Positions 8,710-18,015 of a stretch of DNA of 64,000 nucleotides are shown here, in pieces. The DNA comes from Agromyces kandeliae (lineage in GTDB: Bacteria > Actinomycetota > Actinomycetes > Actinomycetales > Microbacteriaceae): contig NZ_WKJD01000009.1 in NCBI RefSeq assembly GCF_009674665.1, positions 124,001 through 188,000 of the forward strand, written 5' to 3'. Position 1 is the stretch's first letter. Each line of letters opens with the position of its first letter. The position numbers were made by a program, and so were the translations under genes. Under the pieces are notes generated by a model that made no database searches, was not told the DNA's origin, and worked only from the letters and a program-made list of their open reading frames with translations.

Positions 8710-9027
8710 ATGCCCGTCGGTCCCGCGCTCCGAGTCGGCGACATGGCCGTGTGCCCGCTCGTCGACGGCGTCACCCCGCACGTGGGCGGACCGATCACGC
8801 CCGTCGCGTCGATCGCGACCGTGCTGATCGCAGGCATGCCCGCGGCGGTGGCGAACGGCATTCCCGGCGGGATCGTCTGCGCCTCACCGGCGCCGAACGG
8901 CATCGTGATGGGCAGCACGACGGTGCTGATCGGCGGGTTCCCGGCCGCGAGGGTCGGCGACACGTCAATGCACGGCGTCCCCATCGTCCCCGGCCCCGGC
9001 GCCGCGACGGTGATCATCGGCGGATGA
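8710..9027 (+). CDS. PAAR-like spike tip protein
   Basis: This 105-residue protein has Gly/Pro/Ala-rich repeats of the PAAR type: MPVGPALRVGDMAVCP, then GGPI, then STTVLIGGFPAARVGD and GAATVIIGG. PAAR proteins form a sharp beta-helical cone on the trimeric spike at the end of the injected tube and can carry cargo. Here there is no extension, so it is a plain tip. It is transcribed away from the rest of the cluster, divergent from the LuxR regulator, and is predicted to be leaderless. A hairpin follows it. Confidence 0.85.
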   Translation: MPVGPALRVGDMAVCPLVDGVTPHVGGPITPVASIATVLIAGMPAAVANGIPGGIVCASPAPNGIVMGSTTVLIGGFPAARVGDTSMHGVPIVPGPGAATVIIGG

Positions 9028-9033
9028 CCGAAA

Positions 9034-9050
9034 GGGCACGTCTCGTGCCC
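9034..9050 (+). terminator. Hairpin after PAAR gene
   Basis: GGGCACG-TCT-CGTGCCC forms a perfect 7-bp stem 6 nt after the PAAR stop codon. There is no T-tract; it is a weak or Rho-assisted terminator candidate. Confidence 0.4.
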
Positions 9051-9093
9051 GGAAGGCGGGTCGGAGGGCCGACACGTGCGGCGCGCCCGTTCG

Positions 9094-9099
9094 TAGCGT
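9094..9099 (+). promoter_or_regulatory. -10 box of predicted leaderless membrane-protein gene
   Basis: TAGCGT is 7 nt before the ATG at 9107, with no ribosome binding site between them. Confidence 0.5.
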
Positions 9100-9106
9100 C
9101 GGATGC

Positions 9107-11239
9107 ATGGCCACGGTCGCCGACATCGAGCCTGCCTCGCTCACGATCACTCCAGGCACGGCGGAGCAGTTCACGCTGACGCTCCGCAACGAGGGCGACG
9201 ACGTCGAGGCGTACCGGCTCACCGCGATCGACGACGCGGCCGACCTCATCGTCATCGAGCCGGACACGGTGCTCGTCCACCCCGGCGACACCGGAACCGC
9301 GGTCGCCACCATGCAGCTGGCGCACAGCGGGAACTGGGCCGTGGGCGAGATGGTCGTGCGCTTCCGGGTCGTCCCCGCGGGCAACCCCGACGACTTCCTC
9401 GTGCTCGAGGCGATCGCGACGATCCAGTCGTTCAGCGACGTCGCGGCCGTGCTGTCGCCGCCTGCGCTCGAGGGGCGCCGCGGCGCATCCACCCGCATCT
9501 CGGTGACGAACGCCGGAAACGCCCACGCCGATGCCGACCTCGCCGTCTCGGCGGGCAACCTCGAGCTGACCATCGACCGGCCGCGCGTGGCGCTCCCGGC
9601 CGGGTCCACCCAGGAGGTCGGGCTCCGGGTGCACGCCCGCGGCGTGCTGTGGCGGGGCGACCCCGAGCAGCACGACTTCACGGTCACGGTGACGCCGGAG
9701 GGTCAACCGTCGGCGACGCTCGAGGGCACGTTCCGACAGCTCCCGCTCCTGCCCGGCTGGACGTTCATCGCGGCGATCGTCGCGGCCGCCGTGATCGGGC
9801 TGGGCGTGTTCATCGGGATGGCGGTCCTCCTGTGGAACGGCCTCACCGGCATCGCGCGGCCGGTCGCCACGACCGAGGCCGCGACCGGGACGCCGACGCC
9901 CACGCCGACCGCGGAGCCGGTGAGCGTCGTCACGGAGTTGACCGCGCCGGCGGAGCCCGACACCGCCGCCGGCAGCGTCGTCGCCACCGTCGCGGTCGAT
10001 GCAGCGGATGCTCCGCAGGACGCGCTCGTCGCCGTCGCAGTGACCTGGCCCGACCAGCTCGCCCTCGCGGGCGATTCGTGTCTCGGATGGCTCGATGCCT
10101 CGACCGACGAGCTCCAGCCGCCCGGCTCACCCGGGCTCGTACGACCCGGCGACCAGTGCCTCATCGACCCGGGTGCGCTCCGTTCGGAGGCGGACCTGGA
10201 GTTCACGGTGCCTCCCGAGGGGTTCTCGGGCACCGTGAGCGCCAAGCCGACCCGACTCGTGAGCGTCGACGACAGCCGCGTCTCCGAGGTCGATCCCGGC
10301 ATCAGCCCGAGCTTCGCGGAGCGGGTCGAGATCGCGACCGACGCGCCGCCGTACTGGATGCAGGTCGAGGCGTACCGGCCCGACCCGGAGTCGACCACGC
10401 GCCAGTACGTCATGGCGGTGCATCGCTCGCTCGATGCGAACTCCGACGACGCACGGTTCGCGTTCCGGATCTCCGCGCCGGACTTCGTCGAGCCGCCCAA
10501 CCTCTTCGGCGCCTTCCTCCAGAACGGCGCAGGCGCGTGCGTATCGGTCGAGGACGACGTCTGCGTCGTCGACTTCCCGGTCGATGTCCCGCCGGGCGAG
10601 CAGGGAAGCGGCCGGTGGGTGGGCGGCGCGCTCGAGACGCAGTGGATCTTCGTTCCGATCCGCGTTCCGACCGGCGAATCGGTCGCAGGACTCATCTCGC
10701 TCGAAGCGGTGGGCATCACCGAGGGTGACGAGGAGCTGGACGAAGGACTCGTCCCGCCGGCGACGGGCCCCCTCGTGCTGGGTGCCGACGTCTTCCCGGT
10801 CGACGTCGAGTTCGATCCCGCCTCCGCCGCGGCCGGCGACGAGGTGCAGGCGACGGTGGAGCTGACGGCCGCGATCTTCGACGACCGGAGCGCCGCCGAG
10901 GACGGCTCCCGTCTGATCGAGGTGAAGTTCGACTGGTCGGATCGGATCGACCTGACCGACGACCCGATCGGATGTGCGACCTACGACGCGCGCGAGCGCG
11001 TGTGCACCCTCGACGCACCGGCGGACGGCGAACTCCCCGACATCGAGCTGACGTTCTCGGTCGACGACGATGCGACGTTCGATGGGACGGACCACGCCGA
11101 CCTGCTCGCGAAGGCGAGCGTGCTCACCTACCCGCCGGAGGACGAGCGGGACCTCACCGGCGGGGCGGACGTGCCCGGTGGATGGCCGATCCGCTGGGAT
11201 GCGACCGAGATCCAGCCCCTCGACTTCGTGTTCGGGTGA
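9107..11239 (+). CDS. CisA-like single-pass membrane protein of the injection-system locus
   Basis: This 710-residue protein has two N-terminal beta-rich, Ig-like segments (about 1-110 and 111-212, with the phrase FTLTLRNEG and a similar RISVTNAGN). A transmembrane helix spans about 217-243 (from PGWTFIAAIVAAAVIGLG onward). A Thr/Pro-rich linker (TPTPTPT) leads to a 450-residue beta-rich C-terminal region. With no signal peptide, the N-terminal part should be cytoplasmic and the larger part outside. This layout and the position beside the PAAR gene resemble CisA, the membrane protein that docks the cytoplasmic contractile system of Streptomyces; that assignment is inferred from architecture, not from sequence comparison. 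The gene ends in a bidirectional terminator shared with malG. Confidence 0.65.
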   Translation: MATVADIEPASLTITPGTAEQFTLTLRNEGDDVEAYRLTAIDDAADLIVIEPDTVLVHPGDTGTAVATMQLAHSGNWAVGEMVVRFRVVPAGNPDDFLVLEAIATIQSFSDVAAVLSPPALEGRRGASTRISVTNAGNAHADADLAVSAGNLELTIDRPRVALPAGSTQEVGLRVHARGVLWRGDPEQHDFTVTVTPEGQPSATLEGTFRQLPLLPGWTFIAAIVAAAVIGLGVFIGMAVLLWNGLTGIARPVATTEAATGTPTPTPTAEPVSVVTELTAPAEPDTAAGSVVATVAVDAADAPQDALVAVAVTWPDQLALAGDSCLGWLDASTDELQPPGSPGLVRPGDQCLIDPGALRSEADLEFTVPPEGFSGTVSAKPTRLVSVDDSRVSEVDPGISPSFAERVEIATDAPPYWMQVEAYRPDPESTTRQYVMAVHRSLDANSDDARFAFRISAPDFVEPPNLFGAFLQNGAGACVSVEDDVCVVDFPVDVPPGEQGSGRWVGGALETQWIFVPIRVPTGESVAGLISLEAVGITEGDEELDEGLVPPATGPLVLGADVFPVDVEFDPASAAAGDEVQATVELTAAIFDDRSAAEDGSRLIEVKFDWSDRIDLTDDPIGCATYDARERVCTLDAPADGELPDIELTFSVDDDATFDGTDHADLLAKASVLTYPPEDERDLTGGADVPGGWPIRWDATEIQPLDFVFG

Positions 11240-11245
11240 GCCGAT

Positions 11246-11293
11246 GACGACGGATGCCGCGACGCGGGGCCTCGGCGCGCGGCATCCGTCGTC
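11246..11293. terminator. Bidirectional terminator hairpin
   Basis: A perfect 16-bp inverted repeat (GACGACGGATGCCGCG and its complement) surrounds a 16-nt loop between two convergent genes, ending 14 nt before the malG stop. The stem contains the over-represented heptamer GGATGCC. Confidence 0.75.
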
Positions 11294-11307
11294 GCCCTGA
11301 GCCCCGC

Positions 11308-12293
11308 CTACTTGACGGCACCGGCGGAGAGCCCGCCCACGATGTACTTCTGCAGGTACAGGAACAGCAGCACGACCGGCAGCGCCGCGATGACCGCTCC
11401 CGCCGAGAACGCCGCCCAGTCCGCGTAGCGCGGGTTCGAGACGAGCTTCGTGAGGCCCACCGCGAGCGTCTGGTTCTCGGTGTCGATCAGGATCACGGAT
11501 GCCACGACGTACTCGTTGACCGAGAAGATGAAGGACAGCAGTGCGACGACCGCGAGGATCGGGGCGACCAGGCGCAGGATGATCGTGAAGAAGATGCGCG
11601 CGTGGCCGGCGCCGTCGATCTTCGCCGCCTCGTCGATCGACGCCGGGATCGTGTTGAAGTACCCGTACATGAGGTACGTGTTCACGCCGAGCGCGCCGCC
11701 GAGGTAGACCATGATCAGGCCGATGTGGGTGTTCAGGCCGATCGCGGGGAACCAGTCGCTGATCGCGCTCATCACGAGGAAGATCGCGACGACGGCGAGC
11801 ATCTGCGGGAACATCTGCACGACGACGATCGTGATGAGGCCGAACCGGCGTCCCGTGAAGCGCATGCGCGAGAACGCGTATGCGGCGAGCGCGCCGAGGA
11901 ACACCGTGAGGATCGCCGTGACGCCCGCGATGATGAGCGTGTTCGCGAACCAGGTCGTGAACGGCACCTGCGGGTTCGTCAGGATCCGCGCGTAGGCGTC
12001 GAACCCGATCTGCGAGAACAACGCGTTCGAGCCGGTCAGGGTGCCGTTCGGGTTCAGCGACGACGAGATCACGAACACGACCGGGAAGAGCGCGAACGCC
12101 ACGACGACGAGGCCGACGAGGTGGCGCCATCCGGTCGCCGCGAACCACTTGCCGAAGCGGAAGGGGCGCTTCGGGCCTGCGGCCCGGCGTGCGAGGGCGG
12201 GGTCGCCGCCGGCGCGGACGGCGTCCCGCTCCTCGCCCAGTTCTCCCTCGAGGAGGCCGGTCTCCGACCCGGGGATCGGCTGCTGGTTCGACA

Positions 12294-12294
<1 letters not shown>
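11308..12294 (-). CDS. malG: Maltose/maltodextrin ABC importer permease MalG
   Basis: This 328-residue CUT1 permease has six predicted membrane helices and the EAA loop contacting the ATPase (IDEAAKIDGAGHARIFFTII). A cytoplasmic extension of about 50 residues precedes the first helix. It ends in GGLSAGAVK, the typical MalG C-terminus. The ATG overlaps the TGA of malF by one base (TGATG), which sets the start and implies coupled translation. An open frame extends upstream into malF but has no support. No ATPase gene is linked; actinobacteria usually serve several CUT1 importers with one shared MsiK-type ATPase. Confidence 0.9.
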
Positions 12295-13916
<1,622 letters not shown>

Positions 13917-13952
13917 CTGCTGCTCTCTCGTTGAACGCTCGGGATGCGAGTG

Positions 13953-13990
13953 GCTCCGGGCCGGATGCGTCGCGGCATCCGGCCCGGAGC
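13953..13990 (-). terminator. malE-malF intercistronic hairpin
   Basis: GCTCCGGGCCGGATGC and its exact complement form a 16-bp stem around a 6-nt loop. It lies 9 nt after malE. Such a structure would protect the malE transcript and reduce read-through, giving more binding protein than permease, as the REP sequences do at the same place in E. coli. Confidence 0.7.
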
Positions 13991-13998
13991 CCCAGGCG

Positions 13999-15237
13999 TT
14001 ACTTGGCGTCGATCGCAGCCTGGACGTCGGCGGCGAGCTTCTCCCAGGTCGCCGTCGGGTCCTCGCCGTTGATGATCGAGGCCTCGGCGATGCCCCAGTA
14101 CTGCCACACCGAACCCATCGCGGGGATGGCCGGCATCGGGACGGCCTCCTGGCCGACGGCCGCGAAGCCCTCGATGATCGGGTCGCTCGAGGCGCTCTCA
14201 GCGGCGGCCGAGAGCGCGGGCAGGATGTTGCCCGCCTCGAACAGCTCGAGCTGGACGTCCTCGGTGCCGATGTAGTTCACGAGGAAGTCGTTCGCGGCGA
14301 CCTTGTTCTCCGACTCCGAGGAGACGAAGAAGCCCTTGACGCCGGCGAACGGCGAGGCCGCGTCGCCGGTCGGGCTGGGCACGGTGTCGATCGCGACGTT
14401 CAGGCCGGCGTCGATGGCCGAGCCGACGTTCCACGGCCCGGTCAGCCAGAATGCGGCGGTGCCGTCGAGGAAGGACTGCTTGGCGATGTCGCCGTCGATG
14501 TCGGTGTTGAAGACGCCGGTGCCGTTCTTGCCCTGGCCGGCGAGCCAGTTCGCGAACTCCATGCCGCCCTCGTTGCCGAGCTGCAGGTCGGTGGGGTCGT
14601 AGCCCTCTGCGCCGCTGCCGAAGACCGGTGCGCCGAACGCCGTCTGGAACGGGTAGAGGTGGTAGGGGTTGCCCTCGGCGCCCTGCTCGACGACGAACGG
14701 CTGGTCGAGGCCGGCGGCCTCGCCCTTGGCGATCATGTCGTCGAAGCTCGTCGCGGCCTCGGCGACGAGGTCGGCGTTGCGCAGCACGGCGATGTTCTCG
14801 ACCGCGTAGGGGAGCATGTAGACGGTGCCCTCGTAGGTCGCCGCGTCGATCGCGACGGGGAGGTAGTCGGCGGCCGAGTCGCCGAGCTCGAGCGGAGCCA
14901 CGACGCCGTTGGTCGACAGCTCGCCGAGCCAGTCGTGCGCACCCATGGTGATGTCGGGGCCCTCGCCCGTCGGCACCTGCTGGATGAAGTCGTCCTTGAT
15001 GGTCGCGTTGTCCTTGCCGACGAGGTCGACCTCGACGCCGGTCTCCTCGGTGTAGGCCTCGGCCGCGCCCTTCAGTGCGTCGACGCGCTCGGCGTCGACC
15101 CAGACGGTCAGCGTGCCGCCGGCCGATGCGCCGTTGTCGCCCTCGCCGGAGTCGCCGCCGGCGCAGCCAGCGAGACCCAGGGTCGCGACGACGGCGACAG
15201 CGCCGGCCGCGAGGAGGCTCTTCTTGTTCACCCGCAT
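13999..15237 (-). CDS. malE: Maltose/maltodextrin-binding lipoprotein MalE
   Basis: This 412-residue solute-binding protein has a lipoprotein signal: positively charged MRVNKKS, a hydrophobic core, and the lipobox LAGC at about residue 24. The mature part opens GGTLTVWVDAERVDALKG and has the MalE-like DITMGAHDWLGELS. It captures maltose or maltodextrin outside the membrane and delivers it to MalFG. The start at 15237 has GAAGGG upstream; longer in-frame starts would run into the divergent promoter region. It is the first gene of the malEFG operon and diverges from the GH13 alpha-glucosidase, sharing two LacI-type boxes. Confidence 0.92.
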   Translation of the reverse strand: MRVNKKSLLAAGAVAVVATLGLAGCAGGDSGEGDNGASAGGTLTVWVDAERVDALKGAAEAYTEETGVEVDLVGKDNATIKDDFIQQVPTGEGPDITMGAHDWLGELSTNGVVAPLELGDSAADYLPVAIDAATYEGTVYMLPYAVENIAVLRNADLVAEAATSFDDMIAKGEAAGLDQPFVVEQGAEGNPYHLYPFQTAFGAPVFGSGAEGYDPTDLQLGNEGGMEFANWLAGQGKNGTGVFNTDIDGDIAKQSFLDGTAAFWLTGPWNVGSAIDAGLNVAIDTVPSPTGDAASPFAGVKGFFVSSESENKVAANDFLVNYIGTEDVQLELFEAGNILPALSAAAESASSDPIIEGFAAVGQEAVPMPAIPAMGSVWQYWGIAEASIINGEDPTATWEKLAADVQAAIDAK

Positions 15238-15346
15238 TGGTGTGCCCTTCTCAGTGTGCGTGAGATCGGCGCCTTCGCCTGGTGGGGAGTTCCGCGCACC
15301 GTGCTCGAAAGGCCGTTCTTCCGTATGTGATTGCCCGCGATGTGAT

Positions 15347-15360
15347 TGCAAGCGGTTTCA
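15347..15360. promoter_or_regulatory. LacI-type operator near malE
   Basis: TGCAAGCGGTTTCA is a near-palindrome with the central CG typical of LacI-family sites. On the minus strand its TTGCAA could serve as part of the malE -35 region, which would make it a repressor site. Confidence 0.6.
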
Positions 15361-15382
15361 GGTATACCTGCTTCGCGTCACA

Positions 15383-15412
15383 TTGACAACTCGGCGTTAC
15401 ATGATCGATACC
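15383..15412 (+). promoter_or_regulatory. Candidate promoter for GH13 alpha-glucosidase
   Basis: TTGACA at 15383-15388 is followed at 18 bp by GATACC, a poor -10. The second LacI-type box lies about 33 bp downstream, where a repressor would block elongation or initiation. Confidence 0.35.
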
Positions 15413-15444
15413 GGCTTGGTAGGCTCCTGCGGGGCGCCTGAACG

Positions 15445-15458
15445 TGCAAGCGCTTCCA
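15445..15458. promoter_or_regulatory. LacI-type operator near GH13 gene
   Basis: TGCAAGCGCTTCCA closely matches the LacI-family palindrome TGCAAGCGCTTGCA. It lies 30 bp before the alpha-glucosidase ATG and 98 bp from the other box, so one repressor could control both divergent transcripts. Confidence 0.7.
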
Positions 15459-15488
15459 GATAACTGAGATTGGCTTAAGGTTTTCTCC

Positions 15489-17171
15489 ATGACTTCCGAA
15501 TGGTGGCGCACCGCCGCGATCTACCAGATCTACCCCCGGTCCTTCGCCGACGCGAACGGCGACGGCATGGGCGACCTGGCCGGCATCCGCTCGCGCCTGC
15601 CCGAACTCGCCGACCTCGGCGTCGACGCGATCTGGCTGTCGCCGTTCTACACGTCGCCCCAGAAGGACGCCGGCTACGACGTGGCGGACTACTGCGACGT
15701 CGACCCGCTCTTCGGCACGCTCGCCGACTTCGACGACATGCTCGCCGAAGCGCACCGGCTCGGACTGAAGGTCATCGTCGACCTCGTCCCGAACCACTCC
15801 AGCGACCGCCACGTGTGGTTCCAGGAGGCGCTCGCCGCCGCCCCCGGCAGCCCCGAGCGGGCCCGCTACATCTTCCGCGACGGGAAGGGCGAGCACGGCG
15901 AGCTCCCGCCCAACAACTGGGAGTCCGTGTTCGGCGGGTCGATGTGGACCCGCACGACCGACCCCGACGGCACCCCCGGCCAGTGGTACCTGCACATCTT
16001 CGACAGCTCGCAGCCCGACTTCGACTGGGAGCGGGAGGAGGTCCGCGAGGAGTTCCGCCGCATCCTGCGCTTCTGGCTCGATCGCGGCGTCGACGGGTTC
16101 CGCGTCGACGTGGCGCACGGGCTCATCAAGGCCGAGGGCCTCCCCGACTACACCCCGCCGGCCGACGCCGGATCGATGGGCGGCAACCAGCACGGTCTCG
16201 AGGCCGGCGTTCCGCTGGAGCCCGAGATCCACGACGAGAACGTCGGCGCGCCGTACTGGGGCCAGGAGCCCGTCCACGAGGTCTACCGCGACTGGCGGAA
16301 GGTGCTCGAGGAGTACGACGGTGAGCGGATCCTCGCCGCGGAGGCATGGGTCGACCCGCTCTCTCGCGTCGCGAAGTGGGTCCGCCCCGACGAGATGCAC
16401 CAGGCGTTCAACTTCGCCTACCTCGAGACGCCGTTCGAGGCCGCCCCGCTCCGCGCCGTGATCGACCACTCGATCGAGACGTTCGGCGCCGTCGGCGCAC
16501 CGTCGACGTGGGTGCTCTCGAACCACGACGTCATCCGCCACGCCTCGCGCCTCGCGCTCACCGCCGACAGCCTCCAGGGCCACGGCATCGGGCCGAGGAG
16601 TCCCGGCCTGCCCGACCCCGTCGTCGGCCTCCGTCGCGCCCGCGCTGCAACGACGCTCATGCTCGCGCTGCCCGGCTCCGCCTACCTCTACCAGGGCGAG
16701 GAGCTCGGCCTGCCCGAGGCCATCGACCTGCCCGATGAGGCGCGCCAGGACCCGACCTGGTTCCGCACCGGCGGCGAGCGGTACGGCCGAGACGGATGCC
16801 GCGTGCCGCTGCCGTGGGAGGCCGACGCGCCGTCCTACGGCTTCGGCCCGACCGACACGACGTGGCTCCCGCAGCCCGGCCAGTGGGCGGAGTTCGCCCG
16901 CGACCGCCAACGGGGCGTCGCCGGTTCGACGCTCGAGCTGTACCGGTCGCTGCTCGCCGAGCGTCGCGCGCGCTCGCTCGCGACCGGCGAGCTCGAGTGG
17001 ATCGAAGGCCTCGGCGACGGCGTCCTCGCCGTCCGCAACGGCAGCGTGCTCGTCGTGGCGAACACGGGAAGCGACCCCGTCGAACTCCCCGCCGGCGACG
17101 TGATCCTCGCGAGCGCCGACCTCGACGGCCGCACGCTCCCCGGCGACACCACCGCCTGGCTCGCCGCGTAG
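15489..17171 (+). CDS. GH13 alpha-glucosidase (oligo-1,6/alpha-1,4-glucosidase type)
   Basis: This 560-residue cytoplasmic GH13 enzyme opens WWRTAAIYQIYPRSFADANGDG, the usual start of the oligo-1,6-glucosidase/alpha-glucosidase group. The catalytic residues are visible: nucleophile Asp207 in GFRVDVAHG, acid/base Glu285 in ILAAEAW, and transition-state Asp347 in SNHDV. The (beta/alpha)8 barrel is followed by a small beta domain. It would split imported maltose or isomaltose-type sugars to glucose. It diverges from malEFG and shares two LacI-type boxes with it. A second GH13 enzyme of the same group lies at 43.6 kb. The last part of the gene also has an open frame on the other strand, which I treat as a shadow. 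Confidence 0.93.
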   Translation: MTSEWWRTAAIYQIYPRSFADANGDGMGDLAGIRSRLPELADLGVDAIWLSPFYTSPQKDAGYDVADYCDVDPLFGTLADFDDMLAEAHRLGLKVIVDLVPNHSSDRHVWFQEALAAAPGSPERARYIFRDGKGEHGELPPNNWESVFGGSMWTRTTDPDGTPGQWYLHIFDSSQPDFDWEREEVREEFRRILRFWLDRGVDGFRVDVAHGLIKAEGLPDYTPPADAGSMGGNQHGLEAGVPLEPEIHDENVGAPYWGQEPVHEVYRDWRKVLEEYDGERILAAEAWVDPLSRVAKWVRPDEMHQAFNFAYLETPFEAAPLRAVIDHSIETFGAVGAPSTWVLSNHDVIRHASRLALTADSLQGHGIGPRSPGLPDPVVGLRRARAATTLMLALPGSAYLYQGEELGLPEAIDLPDEARQDPTWFRTGGERYGRDGCRVPLPWEADAPSYGFGPTDTTWLPQPGQWAEFARDRQRGVAGSTLELYRSLLAERRARSLATGELEWIEGLGDGVLAVRNGSVLVVANTGSDPVELPAGDVILASADLDGRTLPGDTTAWLAA

Positions 17172-17197
17172 CCGCGCGCCGGGCGAGTCGAGCTTGC

Positions 17198-17265
17198 GAG
17201 TTCGCAGGATGACACACCCCATGCCCGCCATGGGAAGCGCTCGATGCCCGTCATCCTGCGAACTC
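17198..17265. repeat. Family A palindromic repeat, copy 1
   Basis: A perfect 15-bp inverted repeat, GAGTTCGCAGGATGA and its complement, bounds a 68-bp element. Two further copies of almost the same length lie at 17908 and 63316. This copy overlaps the 3-prime end of a decayed endonuclease gene, where its right arm encodes the terminal VRRM. Confidence 0.75.
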
Positions 17266-17878
17266 GGCCCTCGCGTACAGCGGCCCACTCGTGCATCACC
17301 ATCGAGTAGCTCAGCCTGAAGACCAGGTACCCCCGCATGGTCAGTTCGAAGTCACGACGCCGATCACGCTCGAATTCGGACCCGGTGTGGAATCCCTCGC
17401 CGTCGATCTCGATCACCAGCCGGTCCCCGACGAGCACATCGACGTAGCCGACGCCCGGGATCCATGCCTGCGTGCGATGCGGCAGCCTCCGTCCACGCAG
17501 GAGCAGTCGCACGATCGTCTCGGTCCCGGACTGGCACCCGGCGTCGGCCTCGTCCGCGATCCGCCGACGACTCGCACCGAGCATGCCGCGGAGCACCCAG
17601 AGGTCGTCGCTCGTGATCCTGCCGAGCGATAATGCGGAGTCGACCGCGATCTGTGCGTCGAGCCGCGGCGCGCACGCCGCCATCTCGGCCAAGGCGAGCA
17701 CCACCCCGTCACGTGCGGTCGCGCGGCCGGGAACCGTCCGGTAGTGCACGCAGACGCCGTGAGCCGCGCGGTCGAGCGGCGTGCGGCCGGCTGGCGGGGG
17801 CAGCGGAGGGCGGGTCGGGCACGCCCTGGAGCCTGGCCGACCGGGTTCGAGGCCGACCCGGACTGTGCACGACTCCAC
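17251..17878 (-). pseudogene. Decayed DUF559/AbiEi-like endonuclease gene
   Basis: The readable part contains HGVCVHYRTVPG, AVDSALSLG, SGTETIVRLLL and a Vsr/DUF559-type nuclease core: GYVDVLVGDRLVIEIDGEGFH, then DRRRDFELTMRGYLVFRLSY. Proteins of this kind in actinobacteria are about 280-320 residues with an N-terminal winged helix. Here the N-terminus is missing. The segment before the core reads in another frame (LRCPRQPAARR precedes TPLDRAAHGVCVHYR), pointing to a frameshift near 17790. The frame also runs past the normal C-terminus, through repeat copy A1 and into the neighbouring glucosidase gene without a stop. I conclude it is a remnant, bracketed by two family A palindromes. No function is expected from the present sequence. 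Confidence 0.7.
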
Positions 17879-17907
17879 ACACGGGCCCGCGAGATGTCAC
17901 CGGAGCG

Positions 17908-17976
17908 GAGTTCGCAGGACGACACGCGTCACGGTCGACCGGAGAGCACGACGTTCCGTCCAAATCCTGCGAATGC
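17908..17976. repeat. Family A palindromic repeat, copy 2
   Basis: GAGTTCGCAGGA and an imperfect complement (TCCTGCGAATGC) bound 69 bp on the upstream side of the decayed endonuclease gene. The arm and the first inner bases match copies A1 and A3, while the centre differs. Confidence 0.7.
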
Positions 17977-18015
17977 GGCACGGATGGGCGAAACGCAGAG
18001 ACGACGGATGCCGCG

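Noticed and set aside
1-11239. The contractile-tail genes considered as part of an integrated prophage.
   Set aside because: The DUF4255, DUF4157 and AAA+ ATPase set is the eCIS signature, and there is no integrase, terminase or capsid gene in view; genes left of the window could still change this.
16835-17250. C-terminal extension of the DUF559-like frame into the GH13 gene.
   Set aside because: It runs antisense through the alpha-glucosidase and has no resemblance to the family C-terminus; it exists only because no stop occurs in that frame.
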